This document shows positions 35,532 to 47,800 of a DNA stretch of 64,000 bases, piece by piece. Positions within the stretch are counted from its first letter, which is position 1; each line of letters starts with the position of its first letter. The position numbers and the translations under genes are program-made. Under the pieces are notes generated by a model. The model made no database searches. It was not told the DNA's origin and worked only from the letters and a program-made list of their open reading frames with translations. This DNA comes from Synanceia verrucosa (lineage: Eukaryota; Chordata; Actinopteri; Perciformes; Synanceiidae): contig JAQQSB010001465.1 of NCBI GenBank assembly GCA_029721515.1, positions 41,845 to 105,844 on the forward strand, in the 5' to 3' direction.

Positions 35532-38500
35532 TCAGTCCAACATTTTTTTCACCTCAGATATTGCAGACGACCACATTTGGACAGTCTTAACCTTTGCCCC
35601 ATGCATCCTGGCGACTGATTGTTCCATGTAAAGAATGTCCAGATATGACAGCAACCATTGTGTCTTGGTGAGGGTGTGTGGAGGTTTCCACCGAAGTGCC
35701 AACATCTTTTTGTCCGCTGTAAGGCCAGCAAACAAAACCCGGAATATAAGAGCTGATAGATCCAATGATGAAGTATCATTTAGGAGCAATAATTTCGGAC
35801 AATAGGGTACATTTTCACCAATTAGGTCTGACAAGACAGATGTCACCAGTTTCCAAAATGCGACCACTCCTGGGCACTCCCAGTACATATGCAAAAAAGA
35901 GCCCATTTGACCTAGTGAGCAAAGATCACAAGTTGGAGAGGGTACAAGTTTCATGAGGTGACGTTTCCTTGGGGTGAGGTACAGTCTATGTAATAAATTA
36001 AAATGTATCAACCTATGATTGGGGTTTTTGGATGTGGCCTCCAGATTATCCCAAACTCTCATCCAGTCAGTAACCCCATCCGAGAACTCGAGGTCTCTCT
36101 CCCAAACCTGGTGAATAGCAAGGGGCTTGCGTGCTGCTCTTACTAACCGTTTATACAGTATTGAGACTAAGCCTCTTGTCCTTGCACCCACATCCACTAT
36201 AGTATGGAGCTCATGTACGTCTAGAGGTCGCCCCCAACGGACACCATAGGTGCGCATGGAAGACCGAAGTTGTAAGTAAAGAAAGAATGAAAACCCTGGT
36301 AGGTTGTAGGTTGCTCGTAGGTCAGTAAACGATCTGAGACCTTCATTATTATAAATGTCAGACAAAACATGTATGCCTTTGCTCCTCCACTGGTGATAAG
36401 AAAATGGTACCTTTCCAATTAAAAGAGCAAAGTTGTGAAAAACAGGACTGTGGGTGTGCCACTTTAAATGTGAGCTTGAAGCTTTCTCCACCAAGAGCCA
36501 TACTGAGAGAAGAGAGGATAAAATAGGGCCTAACTTAGCTTTAGCATGTTTTGGAGATAAACTAGAATGAACCAGGTCTTGGAGACGATGAGGGGCAGCC
36601 AAATTTTCTTCTATTGCTGGCCAAGACACTGAAATATTAGGATCAAGCCAGGCTGATAATGGGCGCAATACATATGCCCAAAAATAAAACTTAAAGTTGG
36701 GGACAGCTAAACCTCCATCTTCCCTGCCACGCTGCAGAGTGGTAAGTTTTAAGCGGGGACGCTTGCCTTTCCAGATAAACTTTGTTACAAGCCCATGAAT
36801 CCTGTCCCAATAACCCTTGGGTGGTGAGAGTGGCAGCATACTTGAGAAAAAATTCACTCTGGGCAAAACATCCATTTTAACAATAGAGACACGCGCTTGC
36901 ATAGAATGTGGAAGAAGAGACCATCTATCCATGTCTACTTCTATTCTATTCAAAATACCCTGGAAGTTCTTGGTGACAACTAAGTATAAAGAAGGGAAGA
37001 TATCTATTCCTAGGTATTTAAATGACTTAACAATGGGAATATGGGCAGGCAGAGTAGCTGGGTCAAGATATGAATTGAGTGCCATTAATGAGGACTTGGA
37101 CCAGTTAATTCGGTAGCCTGAAAGACCACTGAATTCCTCAAATGCGCCCAGCACGTGTGGCACAGAAGTTGAAACCTTATCCATATACAAAAGAATATCA
37201 TCAGCAAATAAGGAGATACGGTGGGACGTGTTACAAAACTCTATAGGGGAGATAAGTGGATGTCGCCTTATCATTTGGGCAAGTGGCTCAAGTGAGAGAG
37301 CGAATAGGAGGGGCGAAAGCGGGCATCCCTGTCTCGAACCCCTTGCAATTTTAAAAGAGGGTGAAATAATATTTGCAGTCATGACCATAGCTGACGGGTT
37401 GGAATACAGAACTTTTACCATGTTAATGAAACTTGGACCTAAGCCAAACTGGTCTAGCACCATCCAGAGATACTCCCACTCCAGCCTATCAAAAGCCTTC
37501 TCCGCGTCTAGTGATAAGACTGCGCATGAGGAGGGAATATCCCCGGAGAAGTGCAGAACGTGAAGCAATCTGCGCATATTGTCTGCGGCCTGGCGCGTCT
37601 TTATGAACCCGGATTGGTCGTGGTGAACAAGTTTAGTCATATAAGTGTCGATACGAGTGGCTAGAGTCTTTGCGTATATTTTAATGTCAGCATTGAGGAG
37701 TGACAGTGGTCTATAACTACCACACAAAGTGAGGTCTTTGTTGGGTTTTGGAAGGACAGTTATGATGGCAGAATTAGCATCCTTATGAAAGCAGCCTTCA
37801 CTAATGGAAGTGTTTATCATGGCTAACATAAAGTGACCTAGAATGTCCCAAAAGCTTAGGTAGAACTCGGGAGGTATGCCATCCCAACCTGGTGATCTCC
37901 CCCTTCTCATCTTTTGCATAGCATCCTTCAATTCCTCTAAGGTTATCGGAGCCTGCAGCAGGCTAGATTCCTCATGATCCAGGGATGGAAGGTCCAAATT
38001 CTGTAAAAATGTACTGCATTTATCCCTGTCTAAATTAATTTCTGAAGCATATAGGTCAGAGTAAAATTTACGAAATTCAGAATTAATTGCTTTAGGGTCG
38101 GTAATAACATCAGCAGAATTAATCGGCTTTATAGCTGGTATAGTTTTAAATTTTTCATCCTGTTTCAATCTAAGCGCTAAGAGGTGGCTGGGTCTAGGGC
38201 CGTTAAAATAATAGTTACGTCTGGTCTTCCGAATCAGGAATTCAGCTCGCCTTCTGAGAAGGGAGTTTAGTTCTGAACGTAAACTCTGGATATTCTGTTC
38301 CCTGGTTTGTGAGAAAGATAGCTGCTGCTGTTCAACCATTTCTGTGAGATTAGCTTCCATTTTGCTAATTTTGCCTAACCGTGATCTATTGAGATGGGAT
38401 GCAAAAGATATAGAAGTATTCCTAATAAATCCCTTCAGAGCGTACCAAAAAATATGAGAGTCGTCAACTGAACCAGCATTCTCAGTTGCAAATGTATCAA

Positions 38501-39308
38501 GTTCAGCCCTAAAATATGAACGGAATCCAGTATTATTCAAAAGAGTTGTATTGAAACGCCAACGTGGAGCTCTTGAGGGTGTGTTATTTAGGGTGAGTTC
38601 AACCAATACAACCGAGTGGTCAGATAATGGACAAGGAGATAATATTGCAGTGTGGATTTCAAAAATATCTGGGGAGACAAATATATGGTCTATACGTGAG
38701 TACGTTTTATGCCTGTTAGAGAAAAAACTATACCGTTGGACTGTGGGATTAACAACTCTGAAAGTATCCAACAGGTTAAAATCTGATATCAAGCGTGAGA
38801 GAAGGGCCGTGGCTGACTTTTGGGCATGAGAATGCTGGTCCTGAAGATGTGAGCGGTCTAGGGCAGGGTCCAAAACTGCATTCATGTCACCACCCACAAT
38901 CAAAGCAAAATCTTGCAACTCAGACAGTATCTCTGATAAGAGCTGGAAAAAATCTTTATCAAAGGGGTAAGGGGCGTAAACTGACAAGAATGCTAACCGT
39001 TGTCCGGCAATTATGGTTTTGACCAGAGAAACCTTCCCGTCAGTGCTGCCATATTTCTCTAGAATATTCATAGACAGGGAGCGTTTAGCCACAATAAGAG
39101 ACCCACGGGATTTAGAATCGTGTGAGGCTGATGCCACCAAACAATAGTGCTTATTAGTGAAACGATGAACATCAGCTGTCTGAAGATGTGACTCTGTAAC
39201 AAAAGCAATGTCAACTCTCTTTCTATGAAAATAATCTAAGCATGCTGCACGCTTGGCAGGATTATTTAAGCCATTCACATTCCAGCTGGCTAATTGTAAC
39301 TTTGTCAT
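35532..39308 (-). CDS. L1 ORF2 protein: endonuclease and reverse transcriptase
   Basis: 1,258 codons, taking the methionine directly before TKLQLASWNVNGLNN as the start because it matches the usual endonuclease N-terminus; an upstream in-frame methionine at 39,362 would add 18 residues. The apurinic-type endonuclease occupies about residues 4-235 (WNVNG, ESHL, GGDMN, SRIDHIF, SDHSVV). The RT domain contains SPGWDGIPPEFY, SRQGCPLSPLLFA and the catalytic FADD at 701-704. A cysteine/histidine motif (CDLC ... HMYWEC) lies near the C-terminus. Length and order are those of a complete L1-type ORF2. The protein nicks target DNA and copies its own RNA there. No stop or frameshift is present, so it could be active. 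Confidence 0.93.
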   Translation of the reverse strand: MTKLQLASWNVNGLNNPAKRAACLDYFHRKRVDIAFVTESHLQTADVHRFTNKHYCLVASASHDSKSRGSLIVAKRSLSMNILEKYGSTDGKVSLVKTIIAGQRLAFLSVYAPYPFDKDFFQLLSEILSELQDFALIVGGDMNAVLDPALDRSHLQDQHSHAQKSATALLSRLISDFNLLDTFRVVNPTVQRYSFFSNRHKTYSRIDHIFVSPDIFEIHTAILSPCPLSDHSVVLVELTLNNTPSRAPRWRFNTTLLNNTGFRSYFRAELDTFATENAGSVDDSHIFWYALKGFIRNTSISFASHLNRSRLGKISKMEANLTEMVEQQQLSFSQTREQNIQSLRSELNSLLRRRAEFLIRKTRRNYYFNGPRPSHLLALRLKQDEKFKTIPAIKPINSADVITDPKAINSEFRKFYSDLYASEINLDRDKCSTFLQNLDLPSLDHEESSLLQAPITLEELKDAMQKMRRGRSPGWDGIPPEFYLSFWDILGHFMLAMINTSISEGCFHKDANSAIITVLPKPNKDLTLCGSYRPLSLLNADIKIYAKTLATRIDTYMTKLVHHDQSGFIKTRQAADNMRRLLHVLHFSGDIPSSCAVLSLDAEKAFDRLEWEYLWMVLDQFGLGPSFINMVKVLYSNPSAMVMTANIISPSFKIARGSRQGCPLSPLLFALSLEPLAQMIRRHPLISPIEFCNTSHRISLFADDILLYMDKVSTSVPHVLGAFEEFSGLSGYRINWSKSSLMALNSYLDPATLPAHIPIVKSFKYLGIDIFPSLYLVVTKNFQGILNRIEVDMDRWSLLPHSMQARVSIVKMDVLPRVNFFSSMLPLSPPKGYWDRIHGLVTKFIWKGKRPRLKLTTLQRGREDGGLAVPNFKFYFWAYVLRPLSAWLDPNISVSWPAIEENLAAPHRLQDLVHSSLSPKHAKAKLGPILSSLLSVWLLVEKASSSHLKWHTHSPVFHNFALLIGKVPFSYHQWRSKGIHVLSDIYNNEGLRSFTDLRATYNLPGFSFFLYLQLRSSMRTYGVRWGRPLDVHELHTIVDVGARTRGLVSILYKRLVRAARKPLAIHQVWERDLEFSDGVTDWMRVWDNLEATSKNPNHRLIHFNLLHRLYLTPRKRHLMKLVPSPTCDLCSLGQMGSFLHMYWECPGVVAFWKLVTSVLSDLIGENVPYCPKLLLLNDTSSLDLSALIFRVLFAGLTADKKMLALRWKPPHTLTKTQWLLSYLDILYMEQSVARMHGAKVKTVQMWSSAISEVKKMLD

Positions 39309-39895
39309 AATAGATGAATATATGGCTGTGAAAGTAGAGCAACAATAAGTAAGTCTGATCATTCTTTAAGGATGAACAACCCAAGTAAACTAAACCAAGT
39401 AATCAAAGTATCAACATTATAAAGAAAATGAGAATCATTCACCCCTTGTACATTGTCGCCAAAAAAAAAAAAAATACCCAGAAATGCCACCAAGGAACAT
39501 GTGACATTTAAAACAGAAACAAAACCTCTCATAAAACCCCAAAAAGAGATATAGACACCTGACACTGAGAAAGGAGGCTATCAAACAGATGCATCTCCCC
39601 TCCTCTTGGAACCATAACAATGCCTCAACAGGCCGCTTAAATAACTAACCCATAACATTAATATCAATCAGCATTTCACTCTGACATATTATTGCTGGGA
39701 CTCTTTAGGTCATTTTGACAAAGTTCAATAAGTTCTATAAAGTTCTCATTTGTTGCAGGCTGTGACCAAATAATAGATTAAAAAAAAAAAAAAAAATTTT
39801 AAACAGGTAGACTAGTCATGCCTACTGTTATTTATCGGTGATAGCTACTCAACCTGTAACGAGTCCCGGGATCGAGACGAATCACTGGAGCACTT

Positions 39896-40723
39896 TCACA
39901 CATCCCCGGTCCCGGGCTGCGGCTGCTGATTGAGAAAATCCTCTGCCTCTTCATGTGAGCCAAAAACACGCTGTATGTTCCCACGAGACACCTTGAGCCT
40001 GGCTGGGTAGAGGAGGAAAGCTTGGAAACCTCGTGTCTTAGCGATGTCCATGGCACGGGAGAAGAGTCGGCGCTGTGCGATGGTGTATTGGCTGTAATCA
40101 GCGGAGAAGCGGACGGCTCTATCCCCGATTGTAAGAGGTGTGTGCCGAGCTGCTTTGAGGATCCTCTCACGGTCAGTGAAGCGTAGTAGTTTGCAAATGA
40201 GGGTCCACGGACTGTTGGCGTTAGCATTACGAGGAAGAGGGACCCGATGTGCCCTCATGATTTCAATCCTGTCTTCGCTCAGGTCAGGGAACCATTTAGG
40301 GATGTTGGAGGTGATGTATTGGACGGCGCTGGAGCCCTCGCTTCCCTCGGCTATTCCCATGATGCGCAGGTTATCACGCCGGCTGCGGTCCTCCATATCG
40401 GCTAACTTAGCTTCGAGATTAGCCTTGTTGTCCGCCGTGATCTTCTCTGCATCATCCATCCTCTTGCTAAGGCTACTGTGGTCACTGCGGAGACTCTGAA
40501 TATCGCTGGTGCATTTTGCCAAATCAGTCTTTATGCCATCAAGTTTTTCATTCAAACTAGTGAACTGCTTTTCAATGAAAAGACGCTGGCCCTTCATAGC
40601 TTCAGCAATCATAGTAGCTATCTTGCTAGTCGCTTCATCATCAGCCTCGTGGTGGGAAGAATCGTCGGATTCGTCTCCATCCTCCTGTTGTTTGCCTTTA
40701 GTTTTCCACTTTCCTTTTGGCAT
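39896..40723 (-). CDS. L1 ORF1 protein (RNA-binding chaperone)
   Basis: 275 codons. A basic and acidic N-terminus (MPKGKWKTKGKQQ, then a D/E-rich stretch) is followed by a long coiled coil at about residues 45-115, an RRM-like region starting RRDNLRIMGI, and a C-terminal domain with YPARLKV. This is the usual layout of L1 ORF1, which trimerises and coats the element RNA. It precedes ORF2 by about 0.6 kb on the same strand within one element. Intact. Confidence 0.88.
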   Translation of the reverse strand: MPKGKWKTKGKQQEDGDESDDSSHHEADDEATSKIATMIAEAMKGQRLFIEKQFTSLNEKLDGIKTDLAKCTSDIQSLRSDHSSLSKRMDDAEKITADNKANLEAKLADMEDRSRRDNLRIMGIAEGSEGSSAVQYITSNIPKWFPDLSEDRIEIMRAHRVPLPRNANANSPWTLICKLLRFTDRERILKAARHTPLTIGDRAVRFSADYSQYTIAQRRLFSRAMDIAKTRGFQAFLLYPARLKVSRGNIQRVFGSHEEAEDFLNQQPQPGTGDV

Positions 40724-41679
40724 TATTTGGCAGAAAGTAATACTGTTACCTTAACTGCGTCAAAAATGTAGGATAAAAGTCAGGTTATGGGTAGTTTTCC
40801 AAATAAAAAGGGAGAAGGGGCTAGAGCAAAAGTTTTAAGCTGCCATCTTGCCTGCAGGTCACGTGACCCCTCTCACAAAGACAAATGTTTGAATTCACAT
40901 TTGCATTTATGTTACATGTCATGTATGTTATCAATTATATGTCTGATATAGTAGAAGATATAGTAGAAGAGTGGTCATATAAATATATGTTAATATGATT
41001 CCCTACATACATTTTTCGTGTTGTCTCTGGTCTTGTGATGTATTCAGCGCCTGCATCTAGGGATTCCTTCTGTGTTATACAGTATATGGATGTTTTAACC
41101 CATAATGGCTGTTACAATTAGATTTCAGGCAAGTAGGGCTGCAGGCAATATTGATAAAATTCTTATCATGATATATACAGTATATTTTTTCATATCAGGA
41201 GATTTCAACCCCAATAATAAGTTTAACCTAATAGTCTAATATGTAATACTTCAAAGTCTCTTTAAACTTCTAGGTTTTCTTATAAGTACATTCAGAATAT
41301 ATCACAATGTTTTTGACCAAATACTTTTATCAATATTGTAACATTGTAGTGATGAGTTGGTGCTTTCACAAATTATGGACATAACAAGACTTTAAAATCA
41401 GTAATCATTAGTAATATGGATATAACAACTAAATGAGTAAAGGAAAATAATAGAACAGCAAGGACAGTCTGGTAAGTTAGGAAAATTACATTGGCCATTT
41501 GATATATCCTCTTCTCCCTGCATGACAAATTCACCCTGGGTATTGCCTATTCAGTCATGGAACATCACAAGATGGGGAAATAGAGCTGTATTGTTATTTT
41601 ATGTTTACAAATTACAGGGACTGTTGCAAAGTGCTTTTAGCAAAACTGATTGTGTCCTGTATGTCTCTTGTGTTTCAGG

Positions 41680-44332
41680 GGTGGATTTCATGCAGTGCAG
41701 ATTTTGCAAATTCACAAGCTCCAGTCAAGAGACTCTTCTGAAACATTTTCGCCTTCATCACGGACAAGGTGCACATTGGCTTTGCATTCACACAGACTGT
41801 GTATGTGTATTTAAAACATCTGGAGCATTGCGATCACACCTCTCAAGATCACAGTCAATAGTGAAAATCCACAAAAATTCAACATTTTAATGTGAATTGT
41901 GTGATTTTAAGGAGATCTGCAGTGAAAAAAACTTTTTGGAACCATCTTGGACATCATTTAAAGAACCGAGAAACTGTACAATGTCCTTTTCTAAGGTGTA
42001 CCTTTAAAACAAACATTCGCCCAACCTTCAGTTCTCACAGAAGTCGAAACCATAAAAATTGTACACTTGAGGATTTTCGAACAATTGCAAGAGCTGTTCC
42101 TGAAGATGAGATAATTGAAAGTGAGCAATCTGATAGTGAAGCAGGAACATCAGCTTATAATATTGTGAGACCAGATGAGGTTGAAGAGATTGTAGAGGAT
42201 GTGGATGGTGAGGCAGCTTGAACACAAATTGGCTTCTCTCTTTCTGTGTATGCAAACAGTGTTGCATGTTTCTCGAGCTGCAACACAAAAGATTGTAGAG
42301 GATTTGCGTAACTTGCTCTCTTTCTCTAACATTCATACTATCAACTGTGTCAAAGAGATCCTTTCAAAACATGAAATTGAAGTAAATGATTCTGTTTTGC
42401 AAGAAATTTCTAATGCTATAGTTCAAACTAATCCACTCCTTTTAACAACATCGGAGAAAGGTTCCCTATCCACAGATCACAGAAGGAATATATATTTCAA
42501 AGAGCACTTTTCTGTTGTAGAACCCACAGAATATCTGTACAACACAGCTCATAAAAACTCTTTTGTTTATATATCTGTCACTAAGATACTTGATACTTTA
42601 CTCAAACGGGCAGATTTTTTGGACCAAATTGTATTTAATCAAGAAGCTTTATCTGGACACCTTAAGTCTTTTCAAGACGGCAAGTATTACAAGGACAATA
42701 AGCTACTGGGACAGCAAAACCTATGTATCAGTTTGGCGTTATATATTGATGATTTTGAAGTTTGTAACCCACTGGGCACCTCTAGAAAACTTCATAAGAT
42801 TACTGCAGTATATTGGGTAGTTCTAAATTTACCAGCCAGATTCCGATCGAATCTCAGTTCAATTCAGCTAGCTCTCTTAGGTAAAAGTGTGGATGTCAAA
42901 CAATATGGTTATGAAAAGTTTTTTGAGCCATTGATTAAAGATATAAGGTGTCTAGAACAAGAGGGAATTTTTGTGGAAGTTGTGGGTCAGTTTGTTAAGG
43001 GCACTGTATATTGTGTAAGTGCTGATGACCTTGGTGCACATGGTCTGGCAGGCTTTCATGAAAGTTTTACTGTTGACAAGTTCTGTCGCTTTTGTTTGAT
43101 AAGTCGGGACCAAATTGCAACCACTGAAGTTAATGACTTCCAATTGAGGGGTGTTGATCAACACAATACATTTGTGGAAGAGCTTAGGCAGACTGACAAC
43201 CTCCAAAGTGTTAATGGGGTAAAAAGGGAATGTGTACTGAGCAAACATCTACTGTTCTTTCACACAATAAGCGGATTTCCTCCAGATGTTTTGCATGACC
43301 TTTTTGAAGGCATCATCCCTTTGGAGTTATCCTTATGTTTGAAAAATCTGATCTCAAAAGGTTTCATTACATTTGATGCGTTAAACCACTTAATAAAATC
43401 ATTTCCCTACAAATATTCAGACAAAGTAAACAAGCCTCAAAAAATTCCAAAAGCAAGCTTTGAAAAAGGAACAGTTGCTGGTAATGGACATGAAAATTGG
43501 ACACTGTTGCGCTTACTTCCTTTTATAATTGGATGTAAGATACCAGAACAGGAGCCAGCATGGGAGATTTTAATGGACCTTAAGGAAATTGTTGACATTG
43601 TTGTGTCAAACAGACTCTCTGAGGAAGCATTGTGTTATTTATCTTGCAAACTACTGGATCATCGCCTGTTGCTCACCAGTACCTTTCCGGACTTCAGACT
43701 GAGGCCAAAACACCACTTCATTGACCACTACCCACATCTTATACGTTGCTATGGGCCTTTAGTGGAATTGTGGACGATGAGATTCGAAGCAAAACATAGC
43801 TTCTTTAAAAAGGTGGTCCATGACACTCACAACTGGAAAAATGTGCTGCTCACTCTTTCCTCAAAACACCAGCAGATGATGGCATACCATCTGGATAGTG
43901 GGAACCTTTTTCAAGCCAAAACTCTATGTTGAAAATGTGAAAGTGGTCAGGGTTTCACAATTGGATCCATCACTAAAGTGTGAAATACAGAAGAAGTACC
44001 CTCATCTAGACAGTGTGTCTCTGTCTAAAACGATTCACCTGCATGGGACAAAGTATGTGGCGGGCATGATTTTATCTGCTGGGCAATGCAGTGGCCTCCC
44101 AGAATTCCATAAGATTGTGACCATTCTTGTCAATGCAGAGGAGGTGACATTCATTTGCAAAAGACTGAGTTCCTGGTACATTGAACATTTCAGGTCCTAT
44201 GAGCTTGTTGAACACACCTATGCAGACCTTCTTGTCCTGGATCCAGATGTGCTGACGGATTATCACCCTCTAACAGCATACACAGTTGGTGGAAAGCTGA
44301 TGGTGACCCCAAGGACATTCCATCTCCATTAA
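41680..44332 (+). pseudogene. C2H2 zinc-finger / transposase-like gene of the CACTG transposon
   Basis: After a splice acceptor (TTTGTGTTTCAG, 41,679) the frame encodes C2H2-type fingers: CRFCKFTSSSQETLLKHF, a second degenerate one, a third now out of frame near 41,900, and CPFLRCTFKTNIRPTFSSH. An acidic linker follows, then a 577-codon stretch (42,199-43,932) with SGFPPDVLHDLFEGIIPLE, RPKHHFIDHYPHLIRCYGPL and MRFEAKHSFFKKV, motifs I associate with a widely repeated fish transposase-like family. The C-terminal part (to 44,332) is in another frame. Frame changes occur near 41,926, 42,205-42,220 and in a T-run near 43,910. The protein would bind and move the element; DDE residues were not assigned. 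Either recently inactivated or affected by homopolymer errors. Confidence 0.65.
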
Positions 44333-44344
44333 AGCAACTCAAAA

Positions 44345-44600
44345 TGGTATGGTATCCACCCTGTCTCCTCTTCTCCTCATCTCCCCTCTTTCTCTCCTCT
44401 CCTTACCAACTCTCTTCTCTCCTCTATTGTCATCTGCTCCCCTTCCTCACTCCTTTCCTCTCCTGTCCTCTCTTCTTTCTTCTCCTTACTATCTCTCTTT
44501 TCCCCACTCATCCCTCCCTGTCTCTCCTCTCCTCACCAACTCCTCTCTCTTCTTTCCACTCACACTCTCTCTCCTCTCTCCTTCTCTCCTCATTAAGCAT
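44345..44600 (+). repeat. Pyrimidine-rich (CT/CCTCT) low-complexity tract
   Basis: About 250 bp of C/T with almost no purines between the transposase-like and SAMD3-like genes. Open frames in it reflect composition only. Confidence 0.85.
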
Positions 44601-44877
44601 TAGTTTTGTGCTGAATGAATTGAAGGCCTTTCCCAAGTATAGGCCAGTTGAGTACAGTGATTGAAGGAAATGAAAACCTGGATTTAGACTTTAGTAGTTT
44701 ATTTATTTTGATTTTTTTTACATTTGTAGACTAAATTATTAGCAAATAAAACATAATCAGCAGATTAACCTGGAAAAAGGTCTGGTCCTCATTTGCAGCT
44801 GTATGGTTAGTGTCAACTGTCTTCTAATCAGGTTTGACTATTCATTTTCTCCCACCTTTTCTCTCTCCTCTTTTCAG

Positions 44878-47800
44878 ACTTTGTTACTTCGGGTAGTTCT
44901 TTCCTCCAGAGAAGCCCGGCGAGTCCAGCCTCCTGAAGTACCAGCATCTGTGGGGCAATTGATTGATATACTTAAAGAGAGACTCGAACTCCCGGGTGAT
45001 TTCTCACTACAGTTTGAGGATCCAGAGTTTGGAAATGCACTATGCAACCTGACGGCAATATCTGAATTACCAGCTGAGCGTGCAGTCCTGCATATAATGT
45101 GGAACTGTGATTCATCTCCACTTAACCAATCCACTTCTTCAGTGTCCTCTGCTTCAGTCTTTTCTCAGGACACAGCAAGTGTTCACTCTGAAGATTTCAG
45201 GCCTAGCTGGACCGATTCTATCCAGATGAACTTAAGGCATTCCTCAGAGTGGCCCTCTCCATTTCCTATCCCTAAGTTTTCATATGATGTTGAACTGAAA
45301 TTGTGTAAGGCTAATGTGACATATGAAAAATCTAAAAAGGGCCTTGCAGTGACCAGAGACATGAAAATGGAGATTTTGGATAAAATTGCAGAGGCAGTTT
45401 TTGAAATTAAAGGCTACCCCGAGAAAGATGAGCTTGAGTCAGTTGCTTCTGCGCTGGTTCTCAAGTATCCATGTCTGAAGGAGCCAAGTAGCATCACAGG
45501 CTACGAGGGATGGAAAGCAAGTATCAAGCACTGTTACGCCCCACTCTAGGGAGGCAGGGGTAACACAGAAATTACCCGCTGGTATGGGATTTTAAAGAAA
45601 AGGTTTTATTGTAAATAGATTAACAAACAAACACACACAAGCCATGAGTCCAAAGGACTGAATCAAGTGAAATAAAACGAACAGCCGTAAACACATAAGA
45701 TATTCTAAATAACAAAAGCGAGCTACTGGAGCTGATAAAAGGAAACCAAAACTACAATATAAAATAAGCAGGCGGGCTTACTGGTAGGGAACAGGCTTTA
45801 GCCACGCTGCTGAAACAAAACACAAACAAAACCCAAAACCAAACTCACGCTACACAAGCGGATACAGTCAGTAACACAAACGAATCAATGACAAACCAAA
45901 ACCCTGGCTACCCAAGCCAATATCCCAGAAAGTAAACTACAACCAACAAAAAAAAACAAGAACCTAAACGAACTCACAAAGGCAACAGGTAAAGAGGATA
46001 ACAGTTCGCAGCTTACACCAGAGAACAATGGAGCACCGGGCGCGGTGGCTCAACCAAATCAGCGCCCAGGCGCACAGATGGAAGTCTTCTTATGGGACTG
46101 CTCCCTGATTGGTTTCCGCCCGGGCTCACTCGTCATCTGAAGCTGGTCGTGGCCATCGCTGGTTGGCTGTAGCAGGGCTTGCCCGGTCCGTTTTTCCTCC
46201 ACCTTTTTCTGAATCCTCACTCATACACTCACCCACACACACATACATACACATACACCAAAGAACAGACCAAACGGCTGGAACCGTAACAAGCACAAAC
46301 TTGGAAACTACAGATCAAAGCTTCGTCAGGCAGGTTGCAATGAGGTAAATGTAAACAAGAAAAGAAAAGGGGCGATGAAGAGGGTAGTCCTTTCACCCTT
46401 AAAAAGCCCAAACGTGGAGAGGTCAATCATGTCCCAGATTATCCACAACACCACGATGATTCTACTCTTGAAGAGGAAAGAGTTGCTCTGGTCGATGAAA
46501 TGAAGAAGAAACAAAGAACATGACAGTCATACAGCAGAAGATGGCGCTGACATTTTCCCTCAGGCGGAGAGAGGTCATGGAGTGTCAACCTATGGTATCT
46601 GAGGTCCAGGAGAGATGGCCTGCGCTGTTTTCCTCTGAGGAGTTAAGGCTGTCCATTATTTATTCTGTTATTCAAATGAGGCACGAGTTATTATACTAGA
46701 TTGACTATAATTGAAGATGTACAGTATTTGCTGGGGTAATGTATTGGCAATCTTTATTATACCTTGCGCTACCACTCCACTCAGGGTCCCTCCAACACAC
46801 TGCACCCACTACACCATCAGTCCAAAACTTTGTAATGCCAGTGTTTTTGTTATGTCCTCCCAAGGAGTGCATCATTTCCTGCAACTGTAATGGGTGTCAA
46901 AATAGTCAAATTTTTATTAAATTGTCAATCCTCAAGGTCCATGTTTACAAATGCCATACTCTCTTGCCAGTGTTACATTGAAATCTGTGACTCATTAGAT
47001 TCTTTGACCTGTCCTAATATTCTTACCCTAAACATTTCACTCCTATGGAAGCCCATTTCTGCCAGTACAAGAAAAAAAAGAATCCCCATGCTAAATTGAA
47101 ATTGTGAAATAAAAAGTCATTATGAGACGAAAATTTAAAGTAGTTTCACCAGGAGAAAAACAACCAAAATTGGACTTTATCTCATAATTTTGACTTAGCA
47201 TGGATTTTTTTTTTCTTTTACTGGTGGAAATAGGGCTTCAACAGACTGAGATGGTTAGGGAAAGAATACTAAGGCAGGTCACAGATCTGATTGGTCACAA
47301 ATTTCGGTGCAATACTGGAACATGATAATATGCATTTGCATATTGATACTGGTTTTTGTGGAGGGTATTTCCATTCCTGTGCAAAAGCCGTATTCACGAG
47401 AGCTTTTCGAAGTAGGTTTTGCTGTTCATAACATAGTCAGGCATTGAACATGGTGCAGACTGCGCAAGACAGCTACCCAGGAATTTTCTGTGCTGAATAA
47501 ATGGCAATAATTTGTTGATTTTCTTGTTTAGATATGTGATGAATTTCACGGATCACGAGCAAAGACCTCCTGGGGACTTTCAATGCATCCCTTGACAAAT
47601 TTGTGCCTGGCCTGTTGAAACTGTACCGGTCTAAGAAGGGAGCTCTTGGTGAGAAGATGGAAGACCTCCTGGATAAACTTGATGAACAGGTGAGTGAAGT
47701 GGTCCTTTGCCTGACTTTTTTAGAAGAGTATGAACATATGTTTCTCATAAGAGAAACAGAAAAAGATGTTGGCTTCAGCAAAAACACATTAGTGGACGTT

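Larger units (their letters stand above)
35291..40874 (-). mobile_element. Full-length L1-type LINE with 16-bp target duplication
   Basis: A 5.6-kb element on the minus strand flanked by identical copies of ACAAAGACAAATGTTT (35,275-35,290 and 40,875-40,890). The left side carries a poly(T) run (poly(A) on the element strand). The 5' end, near 40,870, holds a short GC-richer leader. Both ORFs are uninterrupted. This is the pattern left by target-primed reverse transcription and suggests recent insertion. Confidence 0.9.

Noticed and set aside
36817..38829. Several plus-strand frames of 65-110 codons
   Set aside because: All lie antisense to the intact L1 ORF2 and show no independent motif.
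44344..44664. Leucine/serine/proline-rich frames of 84-106 codons
   Set aside because: Caused by a pyrimidine-rich low-complexity tract between two genes of the transposon.
46050..46072. CCGGGCGCGGTGGCTCA, identical to the start of primate Alu
   Set aside because: The match stops after 17 bases, lies inside a solo LTR with its own ends and target duplication, and is not followed by Alu- or 7SL-like sequence. Treated as coincidence.
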